Below, in pieces: positions 1 through 7,648 of a DNA stretch of 64,000 nucleotides (the stretch's first letter is position 1; the number at the start of each line of letters is the position of its first letter). The DNA is from Variovorax sp. ZS18.2.2 (GTDB lineage: Bacteria > Pseudomonadota > Gammaproteobacteria > Burkholderiales > Burkholderiaceae_C), in contig NZ_JANLNM010000001.1 of NCBI RefSeq assembly GCF_024701975.1, positions 868,001 to 932,000 of the forward strand. Direction: 5' to 3'. The notes beneath the pieces are model-generated. The model had not been told where the DNA came from. It was given only the letters and a program-made list of their open reading frames with translations, and did not search any database. A program made the position numbers and the translations under genes.

Positions 1-2259
1 CTCAAGTACGAGATGTTCTTTCTCACGGTGGAGGACATCGTGCGTTTCGCGCGTTCGCAGGACATCCTCTGCCAGGGACGCGGTTCTTCGGCCAACTCAG
101 CGGTGTGCTACTGCCTCGGCATCACTGCCGTCAACCCCGACAAGGGAACCTTGCTGTTCGAGCGCTTTCTGAGCCGCCATCGCAATGAACCACCCGACAT
201 CGACGTCGACTTCGAGCACCAACGGCGCGAAGAAGTCATCCAGTACATCTACAAGAAATACGGCCGCGAACGTGCCGCCATCGCCGCCGTCGTCATCTGC
301 TACCGCGCGCGCAGCGCATTGCGCGACGTGGGCAAGGCACTCGACATCGATGAGCGGTTGATCGACGAATTCGCGAAGGACCACTACTGGTTCGACGACA
401 CCGTGCTCGGCGAACAGCTGTTCCAGGCGGCCGCACGCGTCGGCGTGAAGGAAGACGAACTCAAGCTCGTCCAGTGGATCGAGATGACGCAGCGGCTCAA
501 GGGTTTTCCGCGCCATTTGAGCCAGCACGTCGGTGGCTTCGTGCTCACGCACACCAAGCTCACGCGGCTGGTGCCGGTCGAGAAGGCGTCGATGAAAGAC
601 CGCTCGGTCATCCAGTGGGAAAAAGACGACCTCGAAGCCATGGGCATGCTCAAGGTCGACGTGCTCGCGCTCGGCATGCTGAGCGCCATCCGCCGCGGGC
701 TGGATCACATGAACCGCTGGCGCAACTCGATGGTGCAGATGCACCACATCCCCAACGACGACCCGAAGGTGTTCGACATGATCTGCGACGCAGACACCAT
801 CGGCGTGTTCCAGATCGAGAGCCGGGCGCAGATGTCGATGCTGCCGCGCCTGAAGCCGCGCACCTACGAAGACCTGGTGATCGAGGTGGCGATCGTGCGG
901 CCGGGGCCGATCCAGGGTGGCATGGTGCATCCATATCTCAAGCAGCGTGAGCGGGTGCGAAGGAACCTGCCGATCGTCTATGAGAAGGACGAACTTCGCC
1001 CCGCACTCGAACGCACGCTGGGCATTCCGATCTTCCAGGAGCAGGTGATGCAGATCGCCATGATCGCGGCCAAGTTCAGCGCCGACGAGGCCGATCAGTT
1101 GCGCCGCGCGATGGCCGCATGGAAGCGCAAGGGCGGTCTCGGAAAGTTCCACGACAAGCTCGTGAACGGCATGACCGACAACGGCTACAAGGCCAGCTTT
1201 GCGGAAGCCATCTTCAAGCAGGTCATGGGCTTCGGCGACTACGGCTTCCCCGAAAGCCACGCCGCGAGTTTCGCGTTGCTGGTCACCATCAGCAGCTGGC
1301 TCAAGAACTACGAGCCCGCCTGCTTCCTCGCCGCATTGCTCGACTCGCAACCCATGGGCTTCTACAGCCCCTCGCAGCTCGTGCAGGACGCGCGCAGGCA
1401 CGGGGTCGAAGTTCGCCCGGTCGATGTCACGCACAGCGATTTCGACACCACGCTCGAACCCCGCGCCCCCGATGCGCCGCGCATGCCGACAGGCACCGAC
1501 GCGCGCTACGCCGAGCGCCTGGGCAACGAGAACCAACCCGCGGTGCGGCTCGGGCTGAACCGCATTTCAGGCCTCTCCAAAGAAGGCGTCGAACGCCTGC
1601 TGAAAGCGCGCGCTCAATCGCCCTTCACCAGCACCGAAGACCTTGCCCTGCGCGCCGAACTCGACGGCAAGGACATGGCCGCGCTCGCCGCGGCCGATGC
1701 GCTGATGTCGCTCTCGGGCCATCGCCGCCAGCAGGTGTGGGACGCCACCGCGCAGCGACGTTCGCCGGCCTTGCTCAAGGGTGTGCCGATCCACGAGCAG
1801 GTGCTGCTGCTGCCCGCGGCGTCCGAGGGCGAGGAAATCGTGGGCGATTACGCCGCGCTGCGCCTCACGCTGCGCCGCCATCCGCTTGCGCTGCTGCGCC
1901 CGCGCCTGGCGCGCATGAAGCTCATGAGCGCGGAGGAACTGCGCGCGCAGCCCACCGGCCGCACCGTGCGCGCCTGCGGCATCGTCAAGGGCCGGCAGCG
2001 GCCCGGAACGGCCAACGGCACCATCTTCGTCACGCTGGAGGACGAGACCGGCAACGTCAACGTGATCGTCTGGAGCCATGTCATCGATGCGTGGCGCGAG
2101 CCCTTGCTGAAGTCGCATCTGCTCGCGGTGCAGGGCACCTGGCAGCGCGACGACGACAGCGGCGGCAAGGTGCAGCACCTGATCGCCACCGGCTTCAAGG
2201 ATTTGACGCCGCTCATGGGTCGGCTTGCGCAGAGCAACACCAGCCGGGATTTCCATTGA
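1..2259 (+). CDS. dnaE2: Error-prone DNA polymerase DnaE2/ImuC, C-terminal part
   Basis: The reading frame is open from base 1, so the start lies upstream; about 752 residues are visible, roughly the last 70% of a ~1050-aa family member. It is a C-family DNA polymerase without proofreading that performs SOS-induced translesion synthesis with ImuA and ImuB. The palm/fingers segment (GRGSSANSAVCY near the visible N-terminus, PPDIDVDFE, RPGPIQGGMVHP) and the SHAASFALL segment typical of DnaE2 are intact. A helix-hairpin-helix region (GLNRISGLSKEGVERLL) and an OB-fold near the C-terminus (VTLEDETGNVNVIVW) follow. imuA and imuB would be expected just upstream, outside the window. No frameshift is seen. 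DnaE1 is unlikely because the C-terminus is short and of DnaE2 type. Confidence 0.95.
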   Translation, partial: LKYEMFFLTVEDIVRFARSQDILCQGRGSSANSAVCYCLGITAVNPDKGTLLFERFLSRHRNEPPDIDVDFEHQRREEVIQYIYKKYGRERAAIAAVVICYRARSALRDVGKALDIDERLIDEFAKDHYWFDDTVLGEQLFQAAARVGVKEDELKLVQWIEMTQRLKGFPRHLSQHVGGFVLTHTKLTRLVPVEKASMKDRSVIQWEKDDLEAMGMLKVDVLALGMLSAIRRGLDHMNRWRNSMVQMHHIPNDDPKVFDMICDADTIGVFQIESRAQMSMLPRLKPRTYEDLVIEVAIVRPGPIQGGMVHPYLKQRERVRRNLPIVYEKDELRPALERTLGIPIFQEQVMQIAMIAAKFSADEADQLRRAMAAWKRKGGLGKFHDKLVNGMTDNGYKASFAEAIFKQVMGFGDYGFPESHAASFALLVTISSWLKNYEPACFLAALLDSQPMGFYSPSQLVQDARRHGVEVRPVDVTHSDFDTTLEPRAPDAPRMPTGTDARYAERLGNENQPAVRLGLNRISGLSKEGVERLLKARAQSPFTSTEDLALRAELDGKDMAALAAADALMSLSGHRRQQVWDATAQRRSPALLKGVPIHEQVLLLPAASEGEEIVGDYAALRLTLRRHPLALLRPRLARMKLMSAEELRAQPTGRTVRACGIVKGRQRPGTANGTIFVTLEDETGNVNVIVWSHVIDAWREPLLKSHLLAVQGTWQRDDDSGGKVQHLIATGFKDLTPLMGRLAQSNTSRDFH

Positions 2260-2338
2260 CCGAGCGGCGATGGCGATGGATGCAACCGATCGTTCCACGC
2301 CTCGCGCACCCCACGACTTTTCGCTAACCTGTTCCCCC

Positions 2339-3265
2339 ATGTCCGCACTCGCACTCGACCCCCTCGTCGCCACGCCGATCGGTCCGCCGCCACCGGCCCC
2401 GGATGTGCCCAATCCCGTGGTGCCGCCACCACCACCGCCGCCCGAAGGCGATCCGCCGCCGGTCGTGCTGCCCATCACCGACCCCGGCACGACGCCGCCC
2501 GTGGTGGAGCCGCCGCCAATGCAGGCAGCGACCGCCACGGTGCCCTTCGGCAAGCTGCACGCGCGGCGCCTGCGCGAGATCTACCGCTCGGCCGGCTGGC
2601 CGTGCTGCGACGCCATCGAGGTCGAGCTGCTGGCCGGCGGCTTTCTCGAACGCGTGCGCACCACGCACGGCCACGAGACCTTGCGCGTGACCGATGCCGG
2701 CATCGCCCGCATCGCGACCACGCTCACCATCAACCGCGCGGCGCTGACGCCGCACGAGGCGCTGGTCGAACGCGTGGCACGCGAGATGACGCGCGGCGGC
2801 CGCATCGCATGGCGCGGCCTCGGCCTGCGCGCGCGCCTGCCGCCGCTGGAAGATGGAAAGGGAGGGGACGGCAAGCCGCGCTGGTGCATGGCGCGGCCCG
2901 ATGTGTTTTCGATCCGCAACACCAGCGTCGAGGCCTACGCGCACCCCATCGTCCACGAGGTGAAGGTCAGCCGCGCCGACCTGCTGGGCGACCTGCGCAA
3001 GCCCGACAAGCGCGCGGCCTACCTCGACCTGGGCGGCGAGTGCTGGTACGTGCTGGGCAACGATGCGCGCGGCCGCTGCATCGCCACGCCCGAGGAAGTT
3101 CCGGCCGAGTGCGGCGTGCTGGTGCTCGAAGGCGAACGCCTTGTGGTGGCGCGCGCCGCGGTGCATCGCCCGATCGAGCGCATTCCGTTCGCGGTCTGGC
3201 TGGCGCTGGCCAAGGCGCAGCCGATTGCGGGCTTCGACGAGGATGTGCAGGACATGCTGATCTAG
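2339..3265 (+). CDS. MmcB/PD-(D/E)XK-like putative DNA-repair nuclease
   Basis: 308 aa; the ATG at 2339 starts just after a proline-rich stretch becomes usable and avoids an implausible N-terminal extension. Residues ~12-62 are low-complexity (runs of Pro and Val) and probably a flexible linker. The middle (~65-150) looks like a winged-helix region (KLHARRLREIYRSAG, LRVTDAGIARIATTL). The C-terminal half has PDVFSIR followed by IVHEVKVSRADLLGDLRKPDKR, resembling the Asp...Glu-x-Lys active site of restriction-like nucleases and the EVKVSRADF segment I recall from the MmcB family, an SOS-regulated mitomycin-C resistance protein of Caulobacter. It lies 79 bp behind dnaE2 on the same strand, which supports a role in damage tolerance. 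Nuclease activity is inferred only. Confidence 0.6.
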   Translation: MSALALDPLVATPIGPPPPAPDVPNPVVPPPPPPPEGDPPPVVLPITDPGTTPPVVEPPPMQAATATVPFGKLHARRLREIYRSAGWPCCDAIEVELLAGGFLERVRTTHGHETLRVTDAGIARIATTLTINRAALTPHEALVERVAREMTRGGRIAWRGLGLRARLPPLEDGKGGDGKPRWCMARPDVFSIRNTSVEAYAHPIVHEVKVSRADLLGDLRKPDKRAAYLDLGGECWYVLGNDARGRCIATPEEVPAECGVLVLEGERLVVARAAVHRPIERIPFAVWLALAKAQPIAGFDEDVQDMLI

Positions 3266-3288
3266 CGGATCAGCCAACCCGTTGTCGA

Positions 3289-4302
3289 TCAGGTGACGGC
3301 TTCGTAGCTCTGGTGCGCAATGGCGACGACGTCGCCGGGCTGGAACTGGCTCGCCATCTGACGCATGGCTTCTTCGCGGTCTTCGCTGCTTGCGGACGCA
3401 TCGAAGACCTGGTCGCTGATCTCGAGGATGTCGCGCACGATGCGTTCGTGGCGGTAGTAGGCGAGGGCGACCGCATCGATCTCCACGGCGCCGTAGCCTT
3501 GGTAGAACTGCGCCTCTTCCTGCGGCTGGTTCCAGACGTGGCCGACACCGCCGCCGATGAACATCAGGTCGCGCTCCTTCGGCGCGAGGACGAGCGTGTC
3601 CCAGTCGACGATGGCCAGCCGGTCGCCATTGCCCAGGAGCACATTGCCCGCGTGGATGTCGGCATGGCAAACCACCTGCGGCAGTGCCTTCTCCAGCAGG
3701 ATCGACGCCAGCTGCTCGCTGCGATAGACAAGCGTGTCGATCTCCTCGTCGTGCTGCGCCCAGAAGGCGTGGAACCGCTGGACGATGGCGTCGCCCACGA
3801 AGCCGTTGATGAAGCGGCGCTGGTAGCGCCTGACGCCTTCGCGCCAGCGGTGCGCGTAGCTTTCCTTGGGGATGCCTGCGAGCAGGGCGGGCGGCAGCTC
3901 GGTGCGATGGATGGCGCCCAGTGCCGTGCCGAGAGCGGTCCATTGCGCGGCTGTCAGGGCGCGCTCGAATCCGTTCTGGCCTTCGAAGAAGGGATAGAGC
4001 ATCCAGTCGAAGCCGTGGAGTTGCACGCTGAGTTGACGGTCCGTTGTCGGCAACGGCGCCATCACCGCGGCGATGCCGTTGTCGTGATGGAGAAAGGCCG
4101 GCACGGCAACCGCGGTCTTGTCGAAATCGCCGCTGCGCAGCTTGAGGAAGTACGCCGTGCCGTCGTTCGCCTCGATGCGGAAGACCGCGGAGTGGACGTC
4201 TGCGCCCAGCGGGAGGAATTCAGCGCGTGTTGCCTGGAGGCCGTAGGTTTCGGCGAGGCACTTGTGAATGGCGTCGTGGGCGATATCGGGTGGTGTCAGC
4301 AT
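3289..4302 (-). CDS. Aminoglycoside-phosphotransferase-fold kinase
   Basis: 337 aa, protein-kinase-like APH/choline-kinase fold. The N-lobe carries YFLKLRSGDFDK (ATP-binding Lys). The catalytic loop VCHADIHAGNVLL supplies the H-x-D-x4-N signature and AIVDWDTLVLAPKERDL is the DFG-equivalent metal-binding loop. The overall length and WMLYPFFEGQNGF segment resemble the spectinomycin/APH(9)-like branch, but environmental members usually act on unknown small molecules, so a resistance function should not be assumed. It is the promoter-distal gene of a leftward unit with the ThpR homologue, 87 bp away. No clear Shine-Dalgarno precedes the ATG. Confidence 0.8.
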   Translation of the reverse strand: MLTPPDIAHDAIHKCLAETYGLQATRAEFLPLGADVHSAVFRIEANDGTAYFLKLRSGDFDKTAVAVPAFLHHDNGIAAVMAPLPTTDRQLSVQLHGFDWMLYPFFEGQNGFERALTAAQWTALGTALGAIHRTELPPALLAGIPKESYAHRWREGVRRYQRRFINGFVGDAIVQRFHAFWAQHDEEIDTLVYRSEQLASILLEKALPQVVCHADIHAGNVLLGNGDRLAIVDWDTLVLAPKERDLMFIGGGVGHVWNQPQEEAQFYQGYGAVEIDAVALAYYRHERIVRDILEISDQVFDASASSEDREEAMRQMASQFQPGDVVAIAHQSYEAVT

Positions 4303-4389
4303 GCGGGTGGTGGCGTTCGTTCGAAAGATAGGCGATAGGCGCCGAAAATTGTCTCACCCGATAAGGCCACGAAAGCTGACTGCCCCGTG

Positions 4390-4995
4390 TCAGACGCCGT
4401 CTTCTTCGGCTTCTTCGTCGGCCTCGTAGGTGCCCAGCAACTGGTGCTCGACGGGGTGCGAAGTGAACGAGCGCACGAGCATGAATTTCCTCACGCGCCA
4501 CGGGATCGGCGGCAGGCTCATCGGGTAGGCCGCGCCTTCGGTTCGCCGGGCGATGGTGATGTGCGGCGTGAAGGTCGGCGTTTCCGTGGAGATGCCCGCA
4601 TTCCGGACCGCACGGCCGATGTCGGCATGCAGGGTGCGCAAGGCGCCGTGCTCGGCGGGCTGCAGCACCGCGATGTCGTTGCGCCATGTGCGTGAGCTGT
4701 CCAGCACGAGATTCATGGGCTGCACCCGGACCTGGGCGAGCGCTTCGCGCAGGCGTTCTTCGACAGCCTTCGGCTGGTCGCCGAAACAGTGGAGCGTCAG
4801 GTGCAGTCGCGGGCTGCGAGGAAAGTAATGGCCCTTGGGCCAGATCCAGTCCTTGCGGTGCGTTTCGATGGCCGCTTGCACGTCGGGCTCGGGAAACAGC
4901 GCGATGAGCAGATGCCGCTGCCGCTCGAAAGCGGGGGAATCCCAGTCGGGTTCCGGGTCGTCCGGAAGACGGTCGCCACGGTTGAAATCGTCCAT
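4390..4995 (-). CDS. thpR: 2H phosphoesterase, ThpR-type RNA 2',3'-cyclic phosphodiesterase
   Basis: 201 aa. The family opens RNA 2',3'-cyclic phosphates and was first described as a 2'-5' RNA ligase. Both H-x-T/S-x catalytic motifs are present: HLTLH (about residue 84) and HITIAR (about residue 146), spaced as in the 2H superfamily. The N-terminal RHLLIALFPEPDV is the usual first beta strand. The ~28-residue acidic N-terminus and acidic tail (YEADEEAEEDGV) are lineage additions. The start is fixed by AGGAGA seven bases upstream. It is the first well-supported gene downstream of the LexA box at 5315-5330 on this strand, so an SOS link to RNA-end repair is possible though a terminator lies between. 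Confidence 0.82.
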   Translation of the reverse strand: MDDFNRGDRLPDDPEPDWDSPAFERQRHLLIALFPEPDVQAAIETHRKDWIWPKGHYFPRSPRLHLTLHCFGDQPKAVEERLREALAQVRVQPMNLVLDSSRTWRNDIAVLQPAEHGALRTLHADIGRAVRNAGISTETPTFTPHITIARRTEGAAYPMSLPPIPWRVRKFMLVRSFTSHPVEHQLLGTYEADEEAEEDGV

Positions 4996-5218
4996 TTCAG
5001 TTCTCCTGGAAAAAGATGAAAGGCGGGTTCAGGATTCCGACGGCCACCAGTGCTCGGCCGTCGTCCGGATGACGCGCGCCGCCTGAACGCGGACGTCATC
5101 CATTTCATTGCTGCCGTCGCCGTGGCCGTGTTCCCGGACCACGCGGAAGGGCCAGGTCGAGATGCGGCCTGCGCGTTGGCGCGGCTGAATCGGGTGCAGC
5201 CGGGCGAGAGAAGAGGAG

Positions 5219-5247
5219 AAAAAAAGAACCTGCGCCGAGGGCGCAGG
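5219..5247 (-). terminator. Intrinsic terminator or attenuator below LexA box
   Basis: Read leftward, an 8-bp perfect stem (CCTGCGCC/GGCGCAGG) with a CTC loop is followed by TTCTTTTTTT. It sits about 70 bp downstream of the LexA site. It could simply end transcripts of the esterase gene at 5343-6626, or attenuate or terminate a short SOS transcript. Confidence 0.75.
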
Positions 5248-5314
5248 CGGATTGGCGGTGGTCATGGGGTCGCCTCGAAGTTGTTCTTGGAGACGATCGA
5301 TTCTAGAGAAAATA

Positions 5315-5330
5315 CTGTATTTATGTACAG
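5315..5330 (-). promoter_or_regulatory. LexA (SOS) box
   Basis: Perfect CTGT-N8-ACAG match with flanking TA/TA symmetry extending the palindrome, in an AT-rich patch unlike its surroundings. CTGT-N8-ACAG is the LexA operator of beta- and gammaproteobacteria. Rightward there is only the 3' end of a leftward gene, so the regulated transcript must run leftward, towards the terminator at 5219-5247 and thpR. Confidence 0.85.
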
Positions 5331-5342
5331 TATATTTGCAGC

Positions 5343-6626
5343 CTATTTTGGATCGTTGCCGAGCAGGGCATCGAGGTCGATTGCAGCCGCCATCGCTTTG
5401 TAGCCAGCATCGCCCGGATGCAAATGGTCACCCGAATCCATCGCCGTCTTCAGGCGGATCGGCCGCGCCGGATCGCGCAGCAGCGCATCGAAGTCGACCA
5501 CCGCGTCGAACGCGCCGCTTTCGCGAATCCAGCGGTTCACGGCTTGGCGCACCTTGTCCTTCTCTGGCGAGTGATGGCCTTCGAGTGCCGTGCCTTCCAG
5601 CCCGCGCTCGTTGGGCGTGATCGTGCCGGCCACGATGCGCACGTTGTGGGCGCGGGCCATCGCGATCAGCTGGCGGAATCCCTGGATCAGTTCTTCTGCG
5701 CGCATCGCCGGCTCCTGCGGCGCGAAGGGACCGCCGGGCCAGCCGATGTCGTTGGTGCCCAGCAGCACGATCACGGCGCGCACGCCCGGCTGCGCGAACA
5801 CGTCGCGGCCCGCGCGTTCGAGGCCGGCGCGGCCCATGCCGTCTTTCAGCAGGCGGCCGCCGGAGATGCCGGCGTTCAGCACGCCGACGCCGCGCGGCGC
5901 CAGGCGCTCGGCCAGCGCATCGGGCCAGCGGGTATTGGCGCCGGGCGTGGAACCGTTGCCGTCGGTGATCGAGTCGCCCAGCGCGACGACGGTGGTCGGC
6001 GGCGTGGGTGTTTCGACGACGAGGCCGCTGACGTAGACGCGCGTGCTCCATTGCGAGGCAGCGGCCGGCATTCGCGCAGCGCCGGTCAGGTCGCCACTGG
6101 CGACATACGCCGTCTCGCGCGCATCGAAATGAAAGCCCGCGGGCTGACTGGGCTTCGGCAAATAGAGCGACACCGCGACTTCGCTGAGCGCGGGCAGCGG
6201 CAGGTCGACCGCGTCGCTGACCAGCCGCGCGCCCGGCGGCACGGTCACGTCGGCCTGCCCGCCGAAGCGCAGCGCGCGGTCCGTGCCGTCGACGATGGCC
6301 GAGCCTTCGGCATGCCGCGCCACGCGGGCCGCGCCGATGTACAGCGGCGCCGTGCCGCCTTCGTTGCTGATCACCACGCGCAGCTTCGCGCCGCCGATGC
6401 TCAGGCGCGCCACCTGGCGAATGGTCTGCCGGTTGAACTGGAAGGGGAGGCCGCTGGGCAGCACGAAGTCGCCGCCCCAGATCGGCTGGGTGCTGGCCAT
6501 CCAGCTGGGGCTCCAGTACGTGGGGGTGGGAGGCGGGGTTTGCGCTGCAGATACGGCGGTGATGCCTGCGAGGGTCAGCGCCGCGGCACCGTGTCTGAGG
6601 ATCGATCCGAAGGTGGATGCAGTCAT
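5343..6626 (-). CDS. Secreted SGNH/GDSL hydrolase (esterase)
   Basis: 427 aa from the ATG at 6626, chosen because AAGGA lies 7 bases upstream; another ATG is at 6632. An N-terminal signal peptide (hydrophobic AALTLAGITAVSA then AQT) predicts export. Residues ~30-190 form an N-terminal beta domain. The SGNH hydrolase domain follows with block I VVALGDSITDG (nucleophile Ser), block II Gly (NAGISGGRLL), block III LLGTNDIGWPG (Asn) and block V DHLHPGDAGY (Asp and His). Homologues hydrolyse acetyl or acyl esters on sugars or lipids; substrate here unknown. It is divergent from the LysR gene at 6731. Confidence 0.85.
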   Translation of the reverse strand: MTASTFGSILRHGAAALTLAGITAVSAAQTPPPTPTYWSPSWMASTQPIWGGDFVLPSGLPFQFNRQTIRQVARLSIGGAKLRVVISNEGGTAPLYIGAARVARHAEGSAIVDGTDRALRFGGQADVTVPPGARLVSDAVDLPLPALSEVAVSLYLPKPSQPAGFHFDARETAYVASGDLTGAARMPAAASQWSTRVYVSGLVVETPTPPTTVVALGDSITDGNGSTPGANTRWPDALAERLAPRGVGVLNAGISGGRLLKDGMGRAGLERAGRDVFAQPGVRAVIVLLGTNDIGWPGGPFAPQEPAMRAEELIQGFRQLIAMARAHNVRIVAGTITPNERGLEGTALEGHHSPEKDKVRQAVNRWIRESGAFDAVVDFDALLRDPARPIRLKTAMDSGDHLHPGDAGYKAMAAAIDLDALLGNDPK

Positions 6627-6687
6627 GTTCATGTCCTTGAAAGTGAAGCGATGGCTCGACTTTCTTCCATGCGCACCCGGATGGGTA

Positions 6688-6704
6688 GATGGCAAAATTG
6701 CATC
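6688..6704. promoter_or_regulatory. Possible LysR operator
   Basis: Imperfect palindrome GATGGCAAAATTGCATC in the 104-bp gap between the divergent esterase and LysR genes. LysR regulators usually bind such T-N11-A type dyads between themselves and a divergent target. Assignment is by position and symmetry only. Confidence 0.35.
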
Positions 6705-6730
6705 CAACACATTCCCGAATCGAATACACC

Positions 6731-7648
6731 ATGGACACCTTGCGCGCGCTCTCGGCCTTCGTGCACAGCGTCGAACTCGGAAGCCTCTCGGGCGCGGCCC
6801 GCGCGCTCGACACCACGCAGCCCACCATCAGCAAGCTGGTCGCGGGGCTGGAGCGGTCGCTGGGTGTCCGGCTGTTGCGCCGCGCCGCCACCGGTCTCAG
6901 CCTCACCGAGGAAGGGCAGCGCTTCCACGAGCGCGCCCGCCGTGTGCTGGAGGACTACGGCGATGCGGTCGCCGATGCGCGCGAGCAGGTGCAGCAGCCG
7001 CAAGGCCTGCTGCGTGTGAGCGCGCCGGTCACCATGGGCCAGCGGCACCTCAACGCGATGGCGGTGGAGTTCCTGCGGCTCTACCCCGACATCGAACTCG
7101 AGCTGGTGCTCGACGACCGCTTCGTCGATCCGCGCGAGGAGCGCATCGATGTCTCGCTGCGCGTAGGCGGTGCGTTGCCGCCGGATCTCGTCGCGAAGCA
7201 CCTCGGCTCGTGGCCGCGCGTGCTCGTCGCCTCACCGGACTACATCGCTGCACGCGGCAAGCCTCGCAACCCGAAGGACCTGCTTTTGCACGACTACATC
7301 CGCTACGCCGCAGGCGACGACGGCGTCCTGCTGCAGGGCCCGGAAGGCCCAGTGACCGTGCCGGTGCGCAGCCGCTACCGCGTGAACAACGCGGTCGCCA
7401 TGCTCGACAGCGTGCTCGGCGGTGCCGGCATCTCGCTGCAACCCACCTGGATGGTGGCCGACCATCTGGCCGATGGCAGCCTGGTGCGCGTGCTCGCGCG
7501 CCACACGGGGCCGGCGCAGGAGGTGTACCTGCTCTACGCCCCGCGCCGCCACCAGCCGCTGCGCGTGCGCGTGCTGGTGGATTTCCTGGCAGAGCGGGTG
7601 GCGCAACTGCCAGGCGCGGATCGTCAGTTGAGCGGCAAGCGCAGGTAG
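6731..7648 (+). CDS. LysR-family transcriptional regulator (CrgA type)
   Basis: 305 aa. N-terminal winged HTH (MDTLRALSAFVHSVELGSLS, TTQPTISKLVAGLE) followed by a periplasmic-binding-protein-like effector domain from about residue 90. The DNA-binding helix and the RVSAPVTMG linker match the CrgA/AaeR subgroup. The start at 6731 gives the usual N-terminus; the frame is open back to 6689. It is divergent from the secreted esterase at 5343-6626, its most likely target, and its 3' end overlaps the convergent DUF6351-like gene by 25 bp. Confidence 0.88.
   Translation: MDTLRALSAFVHSVELGSLSGAARALDTTQPTISKLVAGLERSLGVRLLRRAATGLSLTEEGQRFHERARRVLEDYGDAVADAREQVQQPQGLLRVSAPVTMGQRHLNAMAVEFLRLYPDIELELVLDDRFVDPREERIDVSLRVGGALPPDLVAKHLGSWPRVLVASPDYIAARGKPRNPKDLLLHDYIRYAAGDDGVLLQGPEGPVTVPVRSRYRVNNAVAMLDSVLGGAGISLQPTWMVADHLADGSLVRVLARHTGPAQEVYLLYAPRRHQPLRVRVLVDFLAERVAQLPGADRQLSGKRR

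Noticed and set aside
97..1536. 479-aa open frame on the minus strand inside dnaE2
   Set aside because: His/Asp/Arg-rich shadow of the polymerase frame, typical of high-GC antisense reading; no domain.
3289..4302. Antibiotic-resistance gene
   Set aside because: APH fold is clear, but substrate is not; chromosomal environmental context and no mobile elements.
5029..5265. 78-aa leftward ORF right below the LexA box
   Set aside because: Its codons 6-16 are the intrinsic terminator stem and T-run, and there is no ribosome site; treated as non-coding leader rather than a gene.
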